From contig JAIVFH010000019.1 of NCBI GenBank assembly GCA_025765595.1, forward strand, positions 1-64,000: a DNA stretch of 64,000 nt, read 5' to 3'. Both the position numbers and the translations under genes were made by a program. This document shows positions 32,635 to 44,669 of this stretch, in pieces (within the stretch, counting starts at the first letter, position 1; each line of letters starts with the position of its first letter). The notes below the pieces were generated by a model. The model was not told the DNA's origin. It ran no database searches and saw nothing but the letters and a program-made list of their open reading frames with translations. The DNA is from Obelidium mucronatum. Lineage: Eukaryota > Chytridiomycota > Chytridiomycetes > Chytridiales > Chytriomycetaceae.

Positions 32635-35600
32635 ATGGCCACAGAAGCAACAAAGAAATACCACATTTTCATGTAAGTTTAGAAAAGTCAATTTCGACCA
32701 CTGGTTTGGTTTTCTCAAATCCCAATCAACCAGATCGTATCGAGTAAACACTGACGCCGATCTTGCCGAGAAACTTTGTGACAAGCTGCAAGCACTGTCG
32801 ATTTTGGTAAGATCCCTGATTAATGGTGGCTATTGCGAGCCGTCTTTAACGTGGTGTTCGTTCAACTTAGAACGAAGAGAGAGATGTTCGCATCAGCTGC
32901 TTCTTTGACAAACAGAGCTTGAAAGAAGGACGTGACTTTACCGAGCAGTTCATGGATGGTACAGTGTGTGTGCCTATTGACCAAGTCTCAACATCCCCAT
33001 GTACAGCTCTTCAAGGCTCCTGTCTTGTCCTTCCGCTAGTCTCTGAAGCTTGCTTATCATCCATCATTCCGCTCCAGCCCGAATGGACGGACAATGTAGT
33101 CAAGGAATGGCAACAAGCTCTGCTGTTCCAGCGAGAAGGAAAAGTCGATGTGATTCCAATTATGGTGGGAAACAACGAGATCACTCCGGCTGGCGCCAAA
33201 GTTTATCGCAAATTCGAAGGATTCGGAATGATTGGGAAAATGCCAAGTATGTTTATACACAACTACCTTCTCCCTGCTGTCTTTTGCCCAAGTTAAAGAT
33301 CTAAGCTTGTAGACTTTCGAGTACCAAATGCCCCAGACGAATTCAGTGTCAAAGAAGTCGTATCCAACATGTTTAAACTCCAAGGAATCTTTCTTAATCC
33401 TTTAGAATTACAAGATAAACTTCCAGTTATTCAGGCAAGACTGTCGAATGAAGTCTGGAGAAAATACCGAGGCCAATGGTCAAACCAACTTGAACTAGGA
33501 CCGGAACCGAAATTCAACTGTGTTCAATGTGACCAAGAATATTCAGAAACCACCAATGGGGAGGGATCGTGTCGTTTCCATCCACAAACTGGTTCAAAGT
33601 GTTGCAAAAAGGGATCTAAGGAAGGATGTACGCGGGGTCGCCATTCCAATAAGCACCACAACAACTTCAAGTATGCAAATTGGTACGAGTGGCGATACAA
33701 TATCTTCCAGTATACAACAACTCAGACGGCGTTGGCCCAAGTATCTGCCGATGACAACACTATCTGCTGGGAGGAACGGCGAAGAAATAGTCACTGTCAC
33801 AATTGGTTCTACCCAAAAGGCAGCAGGATTGTACTCGAATGGGCTCCTTGTTTCGGCCGTTGTTTCCGACAACAATTGGTTCCAAGTATTTTCCAAGCAA
33901 GATGTAGCGTCTGCAGATATACGCTTCTCCTGTAATTGTCTTTTTGAAAGGATCCCATGGAGACTGGGCACGCGTCTCGTGGGTTATAGGCGAAAACAAT
34001 GATATTACTGCAATCAAGTTGGAGTGTGGTGCGGGTGGCTCAGAGACACCTTCCTCTTCTGGAGTCCTCCACTTTGAATGGCCTGTTCCCGATTTCAATA
34101 ACGGACCTATCGCAAAGAAGCTCGAGTTTGCCTGAGTCTGTTGCGTTTGGGGAATGTCCGCTTCCAGTCCACCTGGCTGGCTCAAAGAACCCATTACAAC
34201 TTCCCAGAAGATGTTCTTGTTTCGGGTCAGCCAATCAATCCCCTGATTCCAAGAAAGAGAGACGACGATCTGCCCCGCTGGTCTGGCCCAAACAGCTCGT
34301 TGCGGATGAAAGTGAAACAAACGGATGCGCGTCATGATGCGTATCGCAAAAAAGACTTTCTTACCACAGAAGTGACCATCATGAATGCATCAAAGGACCC
34401 CGTAATGGTTGTGGAAGGACGAGTGTATGCGCGCTTGCGTACGACAAAGGAGACGCCCCTTCGTGTTCCCGAAACGGGCCAGGGTGATGAAGATGGCGAT
34501 CAACTCATTCTTACATCTGAATGGAAGAGATTGGAAACTGTGTTTTTATCTGTCGGTCGTGATGGTGGAGTTCCATTAACAATTTCTGGATCCTCGTCTT
34601 CAGAACTGAATGTTGCTGTAACTCTTCCGGCATCTCGTTACTATGTCCCAAATGCGCCATCTCCGGACAACCAAAGCTATTCTTGGATAGTTTATCGTGC
34701 TGGCTGTCCTGTCGTGTTGGATATTGAGTTGGAAGATATTCATGGAAACGTGTTTGGAGGCATGGTTGAATACTGCCTGCCCAACATCAATTACACGGAT
34801 TCAACGGCAGGCGCAGTTTTCTCAATGTACTGCTCTGACTTGAATTCAGCGAATTATAGTCTTCTTCAGGTTGAGCTCGCAAAGAAATCCGTGCATGACT
34901 ATTGTGATCCAATTGTGTCCAGAGATCGTGAATCGAGTGTCAATGGTAAATGAGTGAGCGAGCGGGATAAAACTTTTTCAACAAGAAATGAAGTCTTATT
35001 ATCTAAAAAAAATCAAAAAAAACAGTGTCGGTTCGCAACTTTCTGTACGGCAACTTTGACCCACACTACTTGCGCTACATTTTCCTCCAAGCCGAAAAGC
35101 AGCAAACTCCATCCACCACCCCCACAAGTTCCCTTGGAGTCCGTTGATATCACTGATTTGCTGGTTCTCGACGGAAAACTTCCATACACTGATTCCTTCG
35201 AGTCTCTAAAGTTCCAATGGCACGTTCATGCCATTGTTGATTTCACCCGGAAATCTGTAGGTTGGGTTCCGCTTCAAAGCGGTGAGCTTCGCAATGACGA
35301 CTGTTGGCTATTTCCCTGTTCCCGTGTATGGAGATGCATTGACAAGTTCTACGTCTCCCAAGACGATCGAGGATTTTTCAAGTAATGTGTCCTCGGAATG
35401 TTGTTCAGGAATGGAGACGTGAGGAGAGGAACATGACAGTTCCTCGACTCGAGCCCAGCAAGCAAGGAAAAGATTCCTGTTGGGCAGCGTGTTTCTTTTG
35501 ACAGCAAGAATTCTCACGGCTCTTCTGCTATAGATCAGCCGCATAAATCAAATGGTGGAGGCGCGGTGTCAATTGATGTTGTCCGCGCTTGCTGCTGCTT

Positions 35601-35689
35601 TGCGACCAGTCGTTGCGGGAGAGATAGAGGCGGCCGTTCCGGACCTTGTCAAAAGGGTAGAGGCAGTTGTTGAAAAAACCGTGAACTGA
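32635..35689 (+). CDS. TIR-domain protein with zinc-binding-like module, frameshifted
   Basis: Exons 32635-32672, 32734-32806, 32871-33246 and 33313 onward are clear. The first three encode a TIR domain: YHIFISYRVNTDADLAEKL, CFFDKQSLKEGRDF, CLVLPLVSEACL and a helix with NVVKEWQQAL, whose Glu lies where TIR NADases keep theirs. A Cys/His module follows (CVQCDQEYSE, CRFHP, CCKKGSKEGCTRGRH), then beta-rich regions without a name. An intron near 34947-35026 ends in AACAG. Frame changes near 33765, 33930, 34135, 35140 and 35400 break the downstream part. The end at about 35689 (VVEKTVN) is a guess. TIR domains act as NAD-cleaving enzymes or adaptors in immunity; the role here is unknown. Confidence 0.65.
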
Positions 35690-35989
35690 TGCAATGAAAG
35701 ACTTGCTCGGTGAGAATCCAAGAGCTTGAAAGAGAGAGAGACGTGTTGCGCGATTGCTGCGCCACAAAACCCTCCAGTTCCAGTTCTTGAGAAGCAAGTT
35801 GTCAAAAAGTCTGTAGGTTGGTTTTCGCGATTTTCTGTCGTGATGAATGGCGTGATTCCCACACATTAGTAATATTTGAAATGGGGGTTTGAATACAAAA
35901 AAAGACTTTTTTTGGAGATCCGACCCACCAAGATTTAAAAAAAAAAAACAAGGCCAGCCCTTGCATTATTAACTCCCCTGAACAAAACC

Positions 35990-37213
35990 ATGACTGCGCA
36001 ATTCGAACAAGTATACGCTATCGGTAGGTTAAAAAAAAACTTCAGACATCCTCCATACAAAGCTCAGAGCTGAACCGAAAAACAAAAAAAAAAGGCGTCA
36101 CTGACAGCAACCCGAAGCTACACCTTCTCCAAATCCCACGTCGCCCACTCGGCCCCAACTGACGTTCACATTGCCATCGAATACTGCGGAATCTGCCATT
36201 CAGACCTACACCACTCCCGTGGAGAATGGGGCACTGCCAAGAAACCCGCTGTCCCCGGCCACGAAATCATTGGAACAGTCACCGCCACAGGTGAAAACGT
36301 GACAAAGTTCAAAAAGGGCGACACTGCAGGCGTTGGCTGCTTTGTGGATTCTTGCCGCTCCTGCAAGGAATGCACCCAAGAACTTATCCAATACTGCTCC
36401 AAGGGGACAACGGGAACATATGGATCCCCTCTGACTGATGGAACGGGACATACCTTTGGAGGTTATTCGCAGGCAATTGTTGTTGACGAGAATTACGTGT
36501 TGAGAATCCCAAGCACTTTGGATAAAGCTGCTGCCGCCCCGCTCTTGTGTGCAGGAATCACTGTTTGGTCTCCAATTCGCCATTACGGGATCAAGAAAGG
36601 GGATGATGTGGCCGTTCTTGGGCTCGGTGGTTTGGGGCATATGGGTGAGTTTTGTTGTGTAACAGTACAACTGTTTTTATCTGACGTCAAGCTAAAAATA
36701 TGATAAAAAACCAAAGCCGTCAAACTTGCGTCTGCAATCGGGGCCAATGTAACTGTCCTCTCTCGCTCCCCATCCAAGAACGAAGATGCACTCCGATTGG
36801 GTGCACAAAGAATCTTAATCACCAGCAACGAAGCAGAATTCAAGGCAGCCAACCGAACATTTGATTTTATCATTGATACTGTATCTGCAGAACACGATTT
36901 GGCGGCATACCTTTCACTCCTGCGAACTGATGGAACATTGATTCTTGTTGGTGGAAGTCCAGACCCTTTCACATTGCCAGCATTCAGTTTGATTCCTCGT
37001 AGAATCAAGGTGGGTGGAAGTCTTGTTGGTGGGATCAAGGAAACCCAGGAGTTGCTTGATTTTTGTGGGGAGAAGGGAATTGTATCGGATGTGGAAGTTG
37101 TCAAGGTTGAATACGCGGAAAAGGCGTGGGAGAGAATGCTTGTGAGTGACGTCAAGTTCCGGTTTGTTTTGGATATTGGTGGTGGCTTGGGCAAGGACAC
37201 TGTCGTTGAATGA
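35990..37213 (+). CDS. Zinc alcohol dehydrogenase, cinnamyl-alcohol-dehydrogenase type
   Basis: Exons are 35990-36023, 36107-36644 and 36717-37213. The acceptor at 36106 (CACTGACAG) was chosen because it keeps the frame into the conserved ATRSYTFSKSH start. Catalytic zinc ligands lie in YCGICHSDLH and PGHEIIG, and the structural-zinc Cys quartet in CFVDSCRSCKECTQELIQYC. The Rossmann motif is GLGGLGHM. The protein is about 355 residues, the normal size for CAD/ADH6-type NADP-dependent reductases of aldehydes such as cinnamaldehydes. It lies 4.4 kb downstream of the megasynthase; a shared phenylpropanoid role is possible but unproven, since this family is common in fungi. Confidence 0.85.
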
Positions 37214-37332
37214 GGGAGTGAAGAAATAAAACCCGGAATAATAAGATTCAAAAAGAGATTGAACAGAAGTGATATGTATGTATTCAATATGAGTAAAAAG
37301 TAACAAGATATAGCTAAGTAAACAACATAATT

Positions 37333-38483
37333 CTACTGTTGTTTCATGAGAAGCAATCGAGCACCAATTTCAGATATTTGGGAATCATTGAATGGACTTG
37401 GATTTACAAGTGTTGATTGGTACGTTGCTCGAACAACAACACCATCTTCAAAGAAAGATGCTGGGTCGGTATCGCGACTTGAAATGCAGTCATAGAAAAC
37501 AAGCATCAGTTTATCACCGCATATTTCTATCAAGTCAAGCCAATCAAAAAAAAAAAGCATGAGTCAGATTGCTTGGCATACACAGGGAGAGAGAACAAAG
37601 ATTGAACATTACTCTTGTACTGCGCAGACACATGACCAATCAACGTCTCCTTTAATCTCAAGACCTTCTTTGCAACATATATAACACGATCTGCTGTTTC
37701 TAACAGAGGATCGTTGAAGTCTTCTTCCGACTTCCATGAAGTATGCATCAATTTCAAGTAATGAAAGTCTTTGACAAATTCAAGGGATTGCAAGCGGTGC
37801 ATAAGTTCCAGCGTGATTTTATCAGCGTCGGCAGTATCGCCGTCTGAAATGAAGAGGAATGATGTGCCCGCTTGTGGATTTTGATGTTGAGTTTCGATAA
37901 GTTCCAGTTGTTGAAGTTGTGGCTGTGTGGGTGCAGGAGCAGCAGATGACAGAGGAATGATGATGGAGACCCGAAGCCGTCGCTGGCAGCGGAGGCAATG
38001 GTTCGTGTTCTCTTGCTGCGGCGGATTGTGGCTGGTGGGGTTGTGCATTTTGGGTGCTGGAAGTGGAGATCAGTCAGAAGCCTCGAAGCAAACACGCAAA
38101 GCACGCACGCATACCTCGCAGCTGGTTTGTTTCCCGCATACAGCGGCGATTCTTGGAACTGCAAAGCAGGCGAAGTTGAATGGCATGGAATGAAAGCTGA
38201 AGCAGTGTTTACCGTCTGTGCCAACATGCTCGCAAGCCACGCAAGAGGCTTTTCCTCCTTTCTTTTCTGCTTCTCCTTTTCTTTTCTTTTCTTTTTCTTT
38301 TTCTTTTCCTTTCTCGGCGGCGGCCTGCGACGAGCGCGAGGCCGAGCGCGGGCCCACGGAGACGCCAGCGTCGGGCGAAAGGGTCGCTCCGTGGCCGACG
38401 CTGACGTCGATGCTGCTGGTGCGCGAGGCGCTGTCGCCGGGCAGCGAGAGCGACGGCGGCTGGAAGTCGTCGAGGGTGCTCAT
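37333..38483 (-). CDS. Unknown protein, paralogue of the gene at 9.3-10.4 kb
   Basis: ATG at 38481-38483 opens a GC-rich exon (38213-38483) with a Ser/Thr-rich start (MSTLDDFQPPSLSLPGD) and a Lys/Glu run (KGKEKEKEKKRKGE). A 37-nt exon (38116-38152) encodes ESPLYAGNKPAA. The next exon reaches the conserved domain (FLFISDGDTADADKI, EEDFNDPLLETADRVIYVAK) after an apparent one-base shift near 37990. An intron at about 37527-37608 splits it at the same codon as in the paralogue, and the last exon (KICGDKLMLVFYDC) ends at TAG 37333-37335. Function unknown. The two copies lie on opposite strands about 28 kb apart. Confidence 0.6.
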
Positions 38484-38537
38484 TTCTCTTTGATGGGAGA
38501 TTAAAATATTGGTTCTATTCTATTCAGCTTTACAGTC

Positions 38538-39756
38538 CTACTGGAGGGCACCGGCAACAGACTGCGAAAATTCGGACTGCATCTGCCCATGAGCCGCTTG
38601 CACTACTGCATCGCTGCTCTCGGGCACGGGAAGAACCGCTGTCACAATCCGCTGCAGACAACTCTCGCGCACTTTGCCTTGGTCTGCGGCCGCAATATGC
38701 GTCACAAATACAACAGCAAACGCATGAACGTGTTTTACAATCTCTTGACTCGCTCCAACCAAGCCACCACGACCGGCGAAAGAAGGCCCCAACGTATCCA
38801 CAAACATTGCCACAAGTTCCTCAACCAGCTCCCAAAACAGCCCCTCGCTTCGAGTCCACAGAAATCCATCATGCCAGCTTTGTCGAACCAACGCTGCTAC
38901 AAGTCCCCAATCGATTCCATTCTCAAAAATTCCAAGTTTGAGAATCAAGGTGCTCAAAACACAGCTACCCTTTCCTTCCCCAAACCCGTCTAGATATCCT
39001 TGCATGAAGTATCCCCAAGTAGATGCCCATTCGGAACCCTGGCTATGACTGTCCAAGTCTGCAACTACTTTTGGGAATCCATTGTTGACAATAAGAGTCC
39101 CGAAAACAGCATGCGTGAATTCTGCTGTTAGTGTTGTACTTGAATCATTGTTTCTGAGTATCTGCTTGGCAACAAGTCCACTAATGCAGCCCCACTTGTG
39201 GAATAAAGCCTGATAAGATGCGACAAATGGAGGAAAATGAATCAACGAGGAGCTGATTATGAATAAATTCAATCCTGAATCTTTTTCTTGGTTGCCGCTG
39301 CTGCTGATGGACTTGGTATCGTTATCGTCAGTTGTGTCTATGGAAAGAGGGTAGCGCTGCTGATGAGAGACGCCAAATGCTCCATTGGAGTCGTGGTTGT
39401 AATAGCATGGGAAGATGAAGTAGTAGTAGAATTGACAAGAGTGCTCTCTTCGCTGATGCATGCAAGCGTCCACAAGCAATCTGCCACAAGCTTGCATTCC
39501 TCAAAGTCCGCCGCCATCCCCATCGTCGTCACTTCCTTCTCCTCTGCTGTCCTTCTCAGGGCAGCTTCGAAGAATCGGGAATCCTTGGTTCACAAATAGT
39601 TTCTGGACGGTCAAGTCTCTCAAAAGTGGCTGGTTGTCCAGAACCGATTGATGTAATACTGTCAAACGCTCTATAGCTTCTTGATGATGCAGTGTCGTAG
39701 TTAAAAGCGTCTCGAGGAGTCAGGCAAATCATATCGTCGCCTTCCTGCTCAATCAT
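38538..39756 (-). CDS. Unknown helical protein
   Basis: ATG at 39754-39756 starts a frame (MIEQEGDDMICLTPRDAF) that needs one shift near 39578 and another near 39350 to join the long open frame ending at 38538. The main part is about 230 residues of predicted helices (WASTWGYFMQGYLDGFG, FWELVEELVAMFVDTL). It has no signal peptide and no motif I know. It could be an armadillo-like scaffold; that is only an impression from the helical pattern. Confidence 0.5.
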
Positions 39757-39972
39757 TTCTTTGGGTCGATATTCTAATTTCTAAAATGCTTGTATCTCAG
39801 TTCCCTCTTTTTTAAACAACCAATGTCACGTGAAACCAAAATCGATCAATTCTTTGCTGGTCGAGTCAAAAACAAATATAAGTACTTTTCCTTTTTTTTT
39901 TACATGGCTCGACTTGTAGATATATATATTTCGGGGAAAGACAAAATAGAAAAGACGGCAAAAAAAAAGACT

Positions 39973-41388
39973 CTACAAAAAGTGATCCTGTCCTGGAACG
40001 AAACTGGCAAAATCGACGCGAATGGCTCGTTCATATTCAACGTCCAAATCATGATTGACGACATTATCTGGATCCAGTCCCATTCCAGCCGCAAGAGATC
40101 GCTGGACATTCTTACGCTGAAAACAGAGACCCTCGTTTTTAATAACACCACATTAATTAGAAAAATTAACACGAATTTTACCTGATAGGCAGTGGCGTAA
40201 CGCTTGGCACTCTTCAAATCAATCAAATCGTTGGCGCAATCGGAAGTGATGTTGTAGAGTGGAGACTCGGCAGGTAATTTCAAACCACCAGATCCACCTT
40301 TACCCCCACCACCACCACCACCACCACTTCGATCAGTGGCATCCGCGAAAGGATCCCCTTCTTCTCCTGCTCCTCCTGCTTTTCCTCCTTGGCCTTTCCC
40401 TCCATCATCGCCCTCTTCCTCATCACTTTCGTCCTCGTCGTCATCATCCCCAGCAACACGGACTCCATCAATATTGGGACGGAAATTAATAGGAAGCTTT
40501 TCGACATGGTACTCCAACACATCCAAAATATCATCAATCTCCTCCGCCGAATCGATTTCAGGACGAGCAGTGGGCTTCAAGATTCCATCTTCAACGAGTT
40601 GATAAGACGCAGTTTGGAGATCTACGATGGGTTCGTTCTTTGGAAGGAATGGGAAATTTGCATTCGAATAGGATTTACGGAGACGGCGTGGGTGTTGTTG
40701 CTTCTCAATATATGCACTTGGATGGGTAATTTGGCGGTCGATGCTATCAGATATATCTAAAAAAATTGTATTATATGAGAACGGTGGGTTGGATCAAGGT
40801 TAGAGACCAAAAAGTATATATATGTAAAAAACGTGAACTAACCGACTTCAACCACTTTGGGAAGAATTCACTTTGTACTCGGTAGAATTCCAAAGAGCAT
40901 TCAAGATATCTTCCTTCTGCTCATCATCCACAAACCCGCGCTCCTTATGGTCAATTAACTTGTAGCATAAATCAATTGATGTCTCTCTCAATCGACTAGT
41001 CCGACCCGCCGGCAGCGGGCAATTTTCAAGCACATCCAGTAGATCGTTAAAGTCATTAGCGATACGAATCAAATACAGACAGGATTGCGGGAGGATGCCG
41101 TCGTAGGCCAGTTTGAACAATGCAAGCTTCAGCTCCTTCAAGGGACCGTCTCCAGCAGCGCCCGCCTCATTCACTTGAGCAAACGCCTCGTTTCGGGCTT
41201 TGAGGGCCAGTGCTAGGGCGGATGTCTGGGTGTGGGTGGGCGGGAGGGGCTAGGGGCTGTCGGTTGTATACTGGATTTGGGTTCCGTTTCCCCTTTGGTG
41301 CTGTCGAGAAGGAGATTTCGCGCTTTGGCGGCGCCTGGATTGTTGCCACTGTGTTGGCTGACCGGACTTCTCCTGCCGTTCGCTTCAT
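39973..41388 (-). CDS. Unknown protein with acidic/glycine-rich insert
   Basis: ATG at 41386-41388 gives a basic N-terminus (MKRTAGEVRSANTVATIQAP). A one-base shift near 41225 leads to a conserved-looking helical region (LKLALFKLAYDGILPQSC, LCYKLIDHKERGF). An intron near 40755-40850 precedes a second exon. That exon holds an Asp/Glu block and a poly-Gly run before a short conserved end (CANDLIDLKSAKRYATAYQ). A last small exon (VQRSLAAGMGLDPDNVV) ends at TAG 39973-39975. No family recognised. Confidence 0.55.
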
Positions 41389-41481
41389 GTGTGTTTTTTT
41401 TTTTTTATAAAGTGTTTGGCGGTTTTGTTGCGAGACCAATTTGAAAAATCTGAGTGGAGAAATTAAGATTAAAACAAACCA

Positions 41482-42831
41482 ATGGTGATTCTGCTTCTTG
41501 TCTCGGCGGCTCTGGCGGCGGCGCAGAAGCTCACGCCGTGCGCTACTTACTACCCCGCCGACGCTGAGAGCGGAGACTGGGTGTGCATGGCGCCAGGCCG
41601 GTCGATGGGCGCTTGCCATGATCAAGGATTGGGCAGGCCGACGGGAGTGTTCAACTTGGCCATGCAGGTACGTGTGAACTGGCGGCCCGTCCCTGGCGTT
41701 ACCCGCTATCTAAACAAGCCTTTTTGGATCTGGCCTCATGCAGCAAGATTCAAACTTGGTCATGTATCGCTCTTCCGACGGGTTCGTCAAGTGGGCTTCA
41801 AACACTATGAACACAAAGGGGGAACGGCCACAAGATACCACCTTCTTTTATAGTCCAGATGGAAACACTGGTATCTTTTCTGGTGGCATCGTTGTGAATG
41901 CGGTAAAGCCCTAATCGAGATTATTTAGCGCATTTTATTTCACACTGACGGAAAAAAAATGAAATAGGCAAGCCAGAAACTCGGAAATACATGGGGAAGC
42001 AATGGTCTTCTTTGCTTGGATGTAATGAATGGGGTTCTAACTTTGTTCAATGCGGGTCAATCATCCCTTACGAATCCGATTTGGACTTCCACTGCAAACA
42101 ATGGCGCTGGAGGATTTGTAATGAACGGATACCCTTCTTCACCGGCTAGACCTGGTCCTGCTGCTATTATTCCCGCTCCTCCTCCTCCACCACCACCTAC
42201 TGCGGATCCAACCACTACTACTGCTGAGGTTATTGTACCAACAACTTCCACTCTGACTGGATTCGCGGTCATGACACCCGCGGTTGCCTTACCCGGACTC
42301 GCTCCATCGACAACAACCCCAACAAAGAGTGACACCACAAGCCTCAGCACGGGTGCAATTGCAGGAATCGCAACAGGCGCTGCGGTCCTTGTTCTCATCC
42401 TTGGCGGAATAATCTACACCTATTCAAGAAACAGAAGAAACCGCCAGGAACAGTTTGGAATATATGCGACTGACGTTCACCTCAATACGGTGGTGTCTCC
42501 TCCGGCTTTTGCCTCTCATAAATTCGAGAAGCTTGATGATTCTAGGAGCACCACGTCAAAGGTGTCGTCGTCTAATTCAGTGGGGCGTCTTCCTTCGTAT
42601 GCCAATGCCCCTGCAGCTGCGGCGGTGGCAGCTGCGAATGTCGTTACGGCGGTTCCTGGATTCTACAGGGCAATCACAGATCATCATGCGGTAGTGGAAG
42701 GTGAACTATCATTTTCTGAACACAGTCGTATATACGTAGTATCGCAACCTGATAGGCATGGATGGTGTCGTGGTCGCGTTGGTGGTGAAGAAGGGTGGAT
42801 TCGGGTGGAACATTTGGGTCTTTTAGGTTAA
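41482..42831 (+). CDS. Bulb-lectin/TM/SH3 protein, tandem member 1
   Basis: Exons are 41482-41667, 41744-41902 and 41968-42831. A signal peptide (VILLLVSAALAAAQ) is followed by a Cys-bearing start (YYPADAESGDWVCMAPGRSM) and the bulb-type lectin mannose-site pattern QDSNLVMYRSSDG, then WASNT. A second lectin-like repeat follows (GSNGLLCLDVMNGVLTLFNA). A proline-rich linker leads to one TM helix (AIAGIATGAAVLVLILGGII), a basic stop (SRNRRNR) and a C-terminal SH3 domain (VPGFYRAITDHHAVVEGELS...HGWCRGRVGGEEGWIRV). Predicted: carbohydrate or ligand binding outside, recruitment of proline-rich partners inside. Confidence 0.8.
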
Positions 42832-43191
42832 AAATAAATAAATAAGTCAGTACATGTATAGATTGCTCTTTCTTTCGACATTTTTAGCCCTAAGGGTTTC
42901 TACATTTCGAATGGCATGACATTGTGTTAACGGTCAAGGAAAATTTTGTTCGTTTTGATTAAAACCTTGAAAAACGGCAAGAGTCGACACCTCCCATTTT
43001 ATGCCTTTCTGTGTCTGAGTTAACTGCTCCATTCCAGCGCCGAAACTCTATTTTGAGACAAATTGTCCATACATCAAGTCTGAGGGAAACTTGGGAATCC
43101 ACTTGTGGGTGACATGTACACAAATCGACCAAAAGAGATTAAAAAACGACCAAAAAAAAAAATTAAAATTTGGGCTGAACATTAAGAAACG
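42832..43191. other. Intergenic between lectin genes 1 and 2
   Basis: 3' flank of member 1 and promoter of member 2. No coding signal or recognisable element apart from A-rich sequence before the start. Confidence 0.4.
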
Positions 43192-44550
43192 ATGGTGGGG
43201 ATCCTTCTCTTCAGTCTTCTCTTATCTCATCTGGCTGCCGCCCAGTCTTGCGGCTTCTACCCTGCTGATTACCAGAGCGGAGACTGGGTGTGCATGGCGC
43301 CAGGACGCTCAATGGCCATTTGCTTCCTTGAAGGATTGGGAAGGCCAGGGGGAGTGTACCACTTGCAAGTGCAGGTACGGTTTTTTTTTTCAAGATGCCC
43401 CTCTGTCCTGCTTGTTTGCACTGAAATCTGCTCTTCTAGGGAGACGAAAACTTGGTCATTTATCGCACTGCCGATATGCGTCCCATTTGGGCAACAAACA
43501 CTCCGAATAACAAGGCGCAGTTTCGAGATACCAGCTTCTTTTATAGCTCAGACGGAAACACTGGTATCTTCTCTGGTGGCATTGTTGTGAATGTGGTAAA
43601 GCACACTCCAACCAATTAAAGATGTTTAGATATATAATAACAACGTATAAATAGCCGAGTCAGAAGCTGGGCAACACTTGGGGAACCAATGGCCTCCTTT
43701 GCTTGAATGTAGCGAATGGTGCTTTAACCTTGTTCAATGCCGGCCAGTCATCTCTAACCAATCCGGTTTGGACTTCCACTGCAAATAATGGCGCAGGTGG
43801 ATTCGTGTTGAGCGGATATCCTTCGTCACCGACTAAACCCGGTCCTGCTGCTATTATTCCTGCACCACCACCACCACCTCCTGCCCCAAGCAACAACGGT
43901 GAAGTCGGAGGTACGGCTCCAGGCCTACCCACTGAAGATTCTCCAGCAATTACTTCTATTACTGCTGTAGTTGAGCCTCTTCAAACAACAGTCGCAGCAA
44001 CCAGCGTGGCAACTATCTCCACCGACACGTCCAATAAGGCCATCATTGCACCGCCTTCTGTACCAGACGACAATTCTACCACTCCCAAACAAAGCAATGG
44101 TCTCGGTATCGGTCCCATTGCAGGAATTTCCGTCGGAGTCCTATTGGCTTTCATTGGTCTTGGCTATTTCGTGTATCGCTCAAGAAAGAGAAACAAGAGC
44201 TTTACCAACGAAAAGGACACCAACAAGAACAACGCGTATTCCATGGCCGAGATGCAGAAGAATCCATACACTGAAATCCCCCCAGAAAAAAGGGATCCTG
44301 TTCCACAATACATTGATTACGCTACATCTCCAGAGTATGCTGGAAAGGATCTGCAACGTATTCTGTCACGGCTGTTCCAGCCTTCTACCGAGCTATTGTA
44401 GACCACGAGCCCTTAAAGCATGGACAGTTGCGTCTTAAGGACTGATATGAGAGTATACGTACTGCCGTAGATAAGAACGGGTGGTGCAAAGCGTTGGCTG
44501 GTAGAGAGGAAGGGTACGTGCACGCTAACATGCTGGCGACGTTGGGTTAA
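43192..44550 (+). CDS. Bulb-lectin/TM/SH3 protein, tandem member 2, SH3 broken
   Basis: Exons are 43192-43374, 43440-43595 and 43655 onward. A signal peptide (GILLFSLLLSHLAAAQ), lectin core (GDENLVIYRTADMRPIWATN), poly-Pro linker and TM (IAGISVGVLLAFIGLGYFVY) are intact. The SH3 part is not: compared with members 3 and 4, a base is missing near 44346, one is added near 44437 and one is missing near 44460. The reading frame therefore stops at 44401 before the SH3 domain. Restoring the family frame would end the gene at 44550. It is either recent decay, consensus error or a genuine lectin-only form. Confidence 0.7.
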
Positions 44551-44669
44551 AACATCGTGTATATTTTTTCTTCTTCTTCTTTGATTTTGTTTGGAGATTA
44601 TCTTTTGAATACACGTGCTATGGCTTTTTTTTTGTGACAGTCCCAAATGAATACTCGATTTAATCTTAA

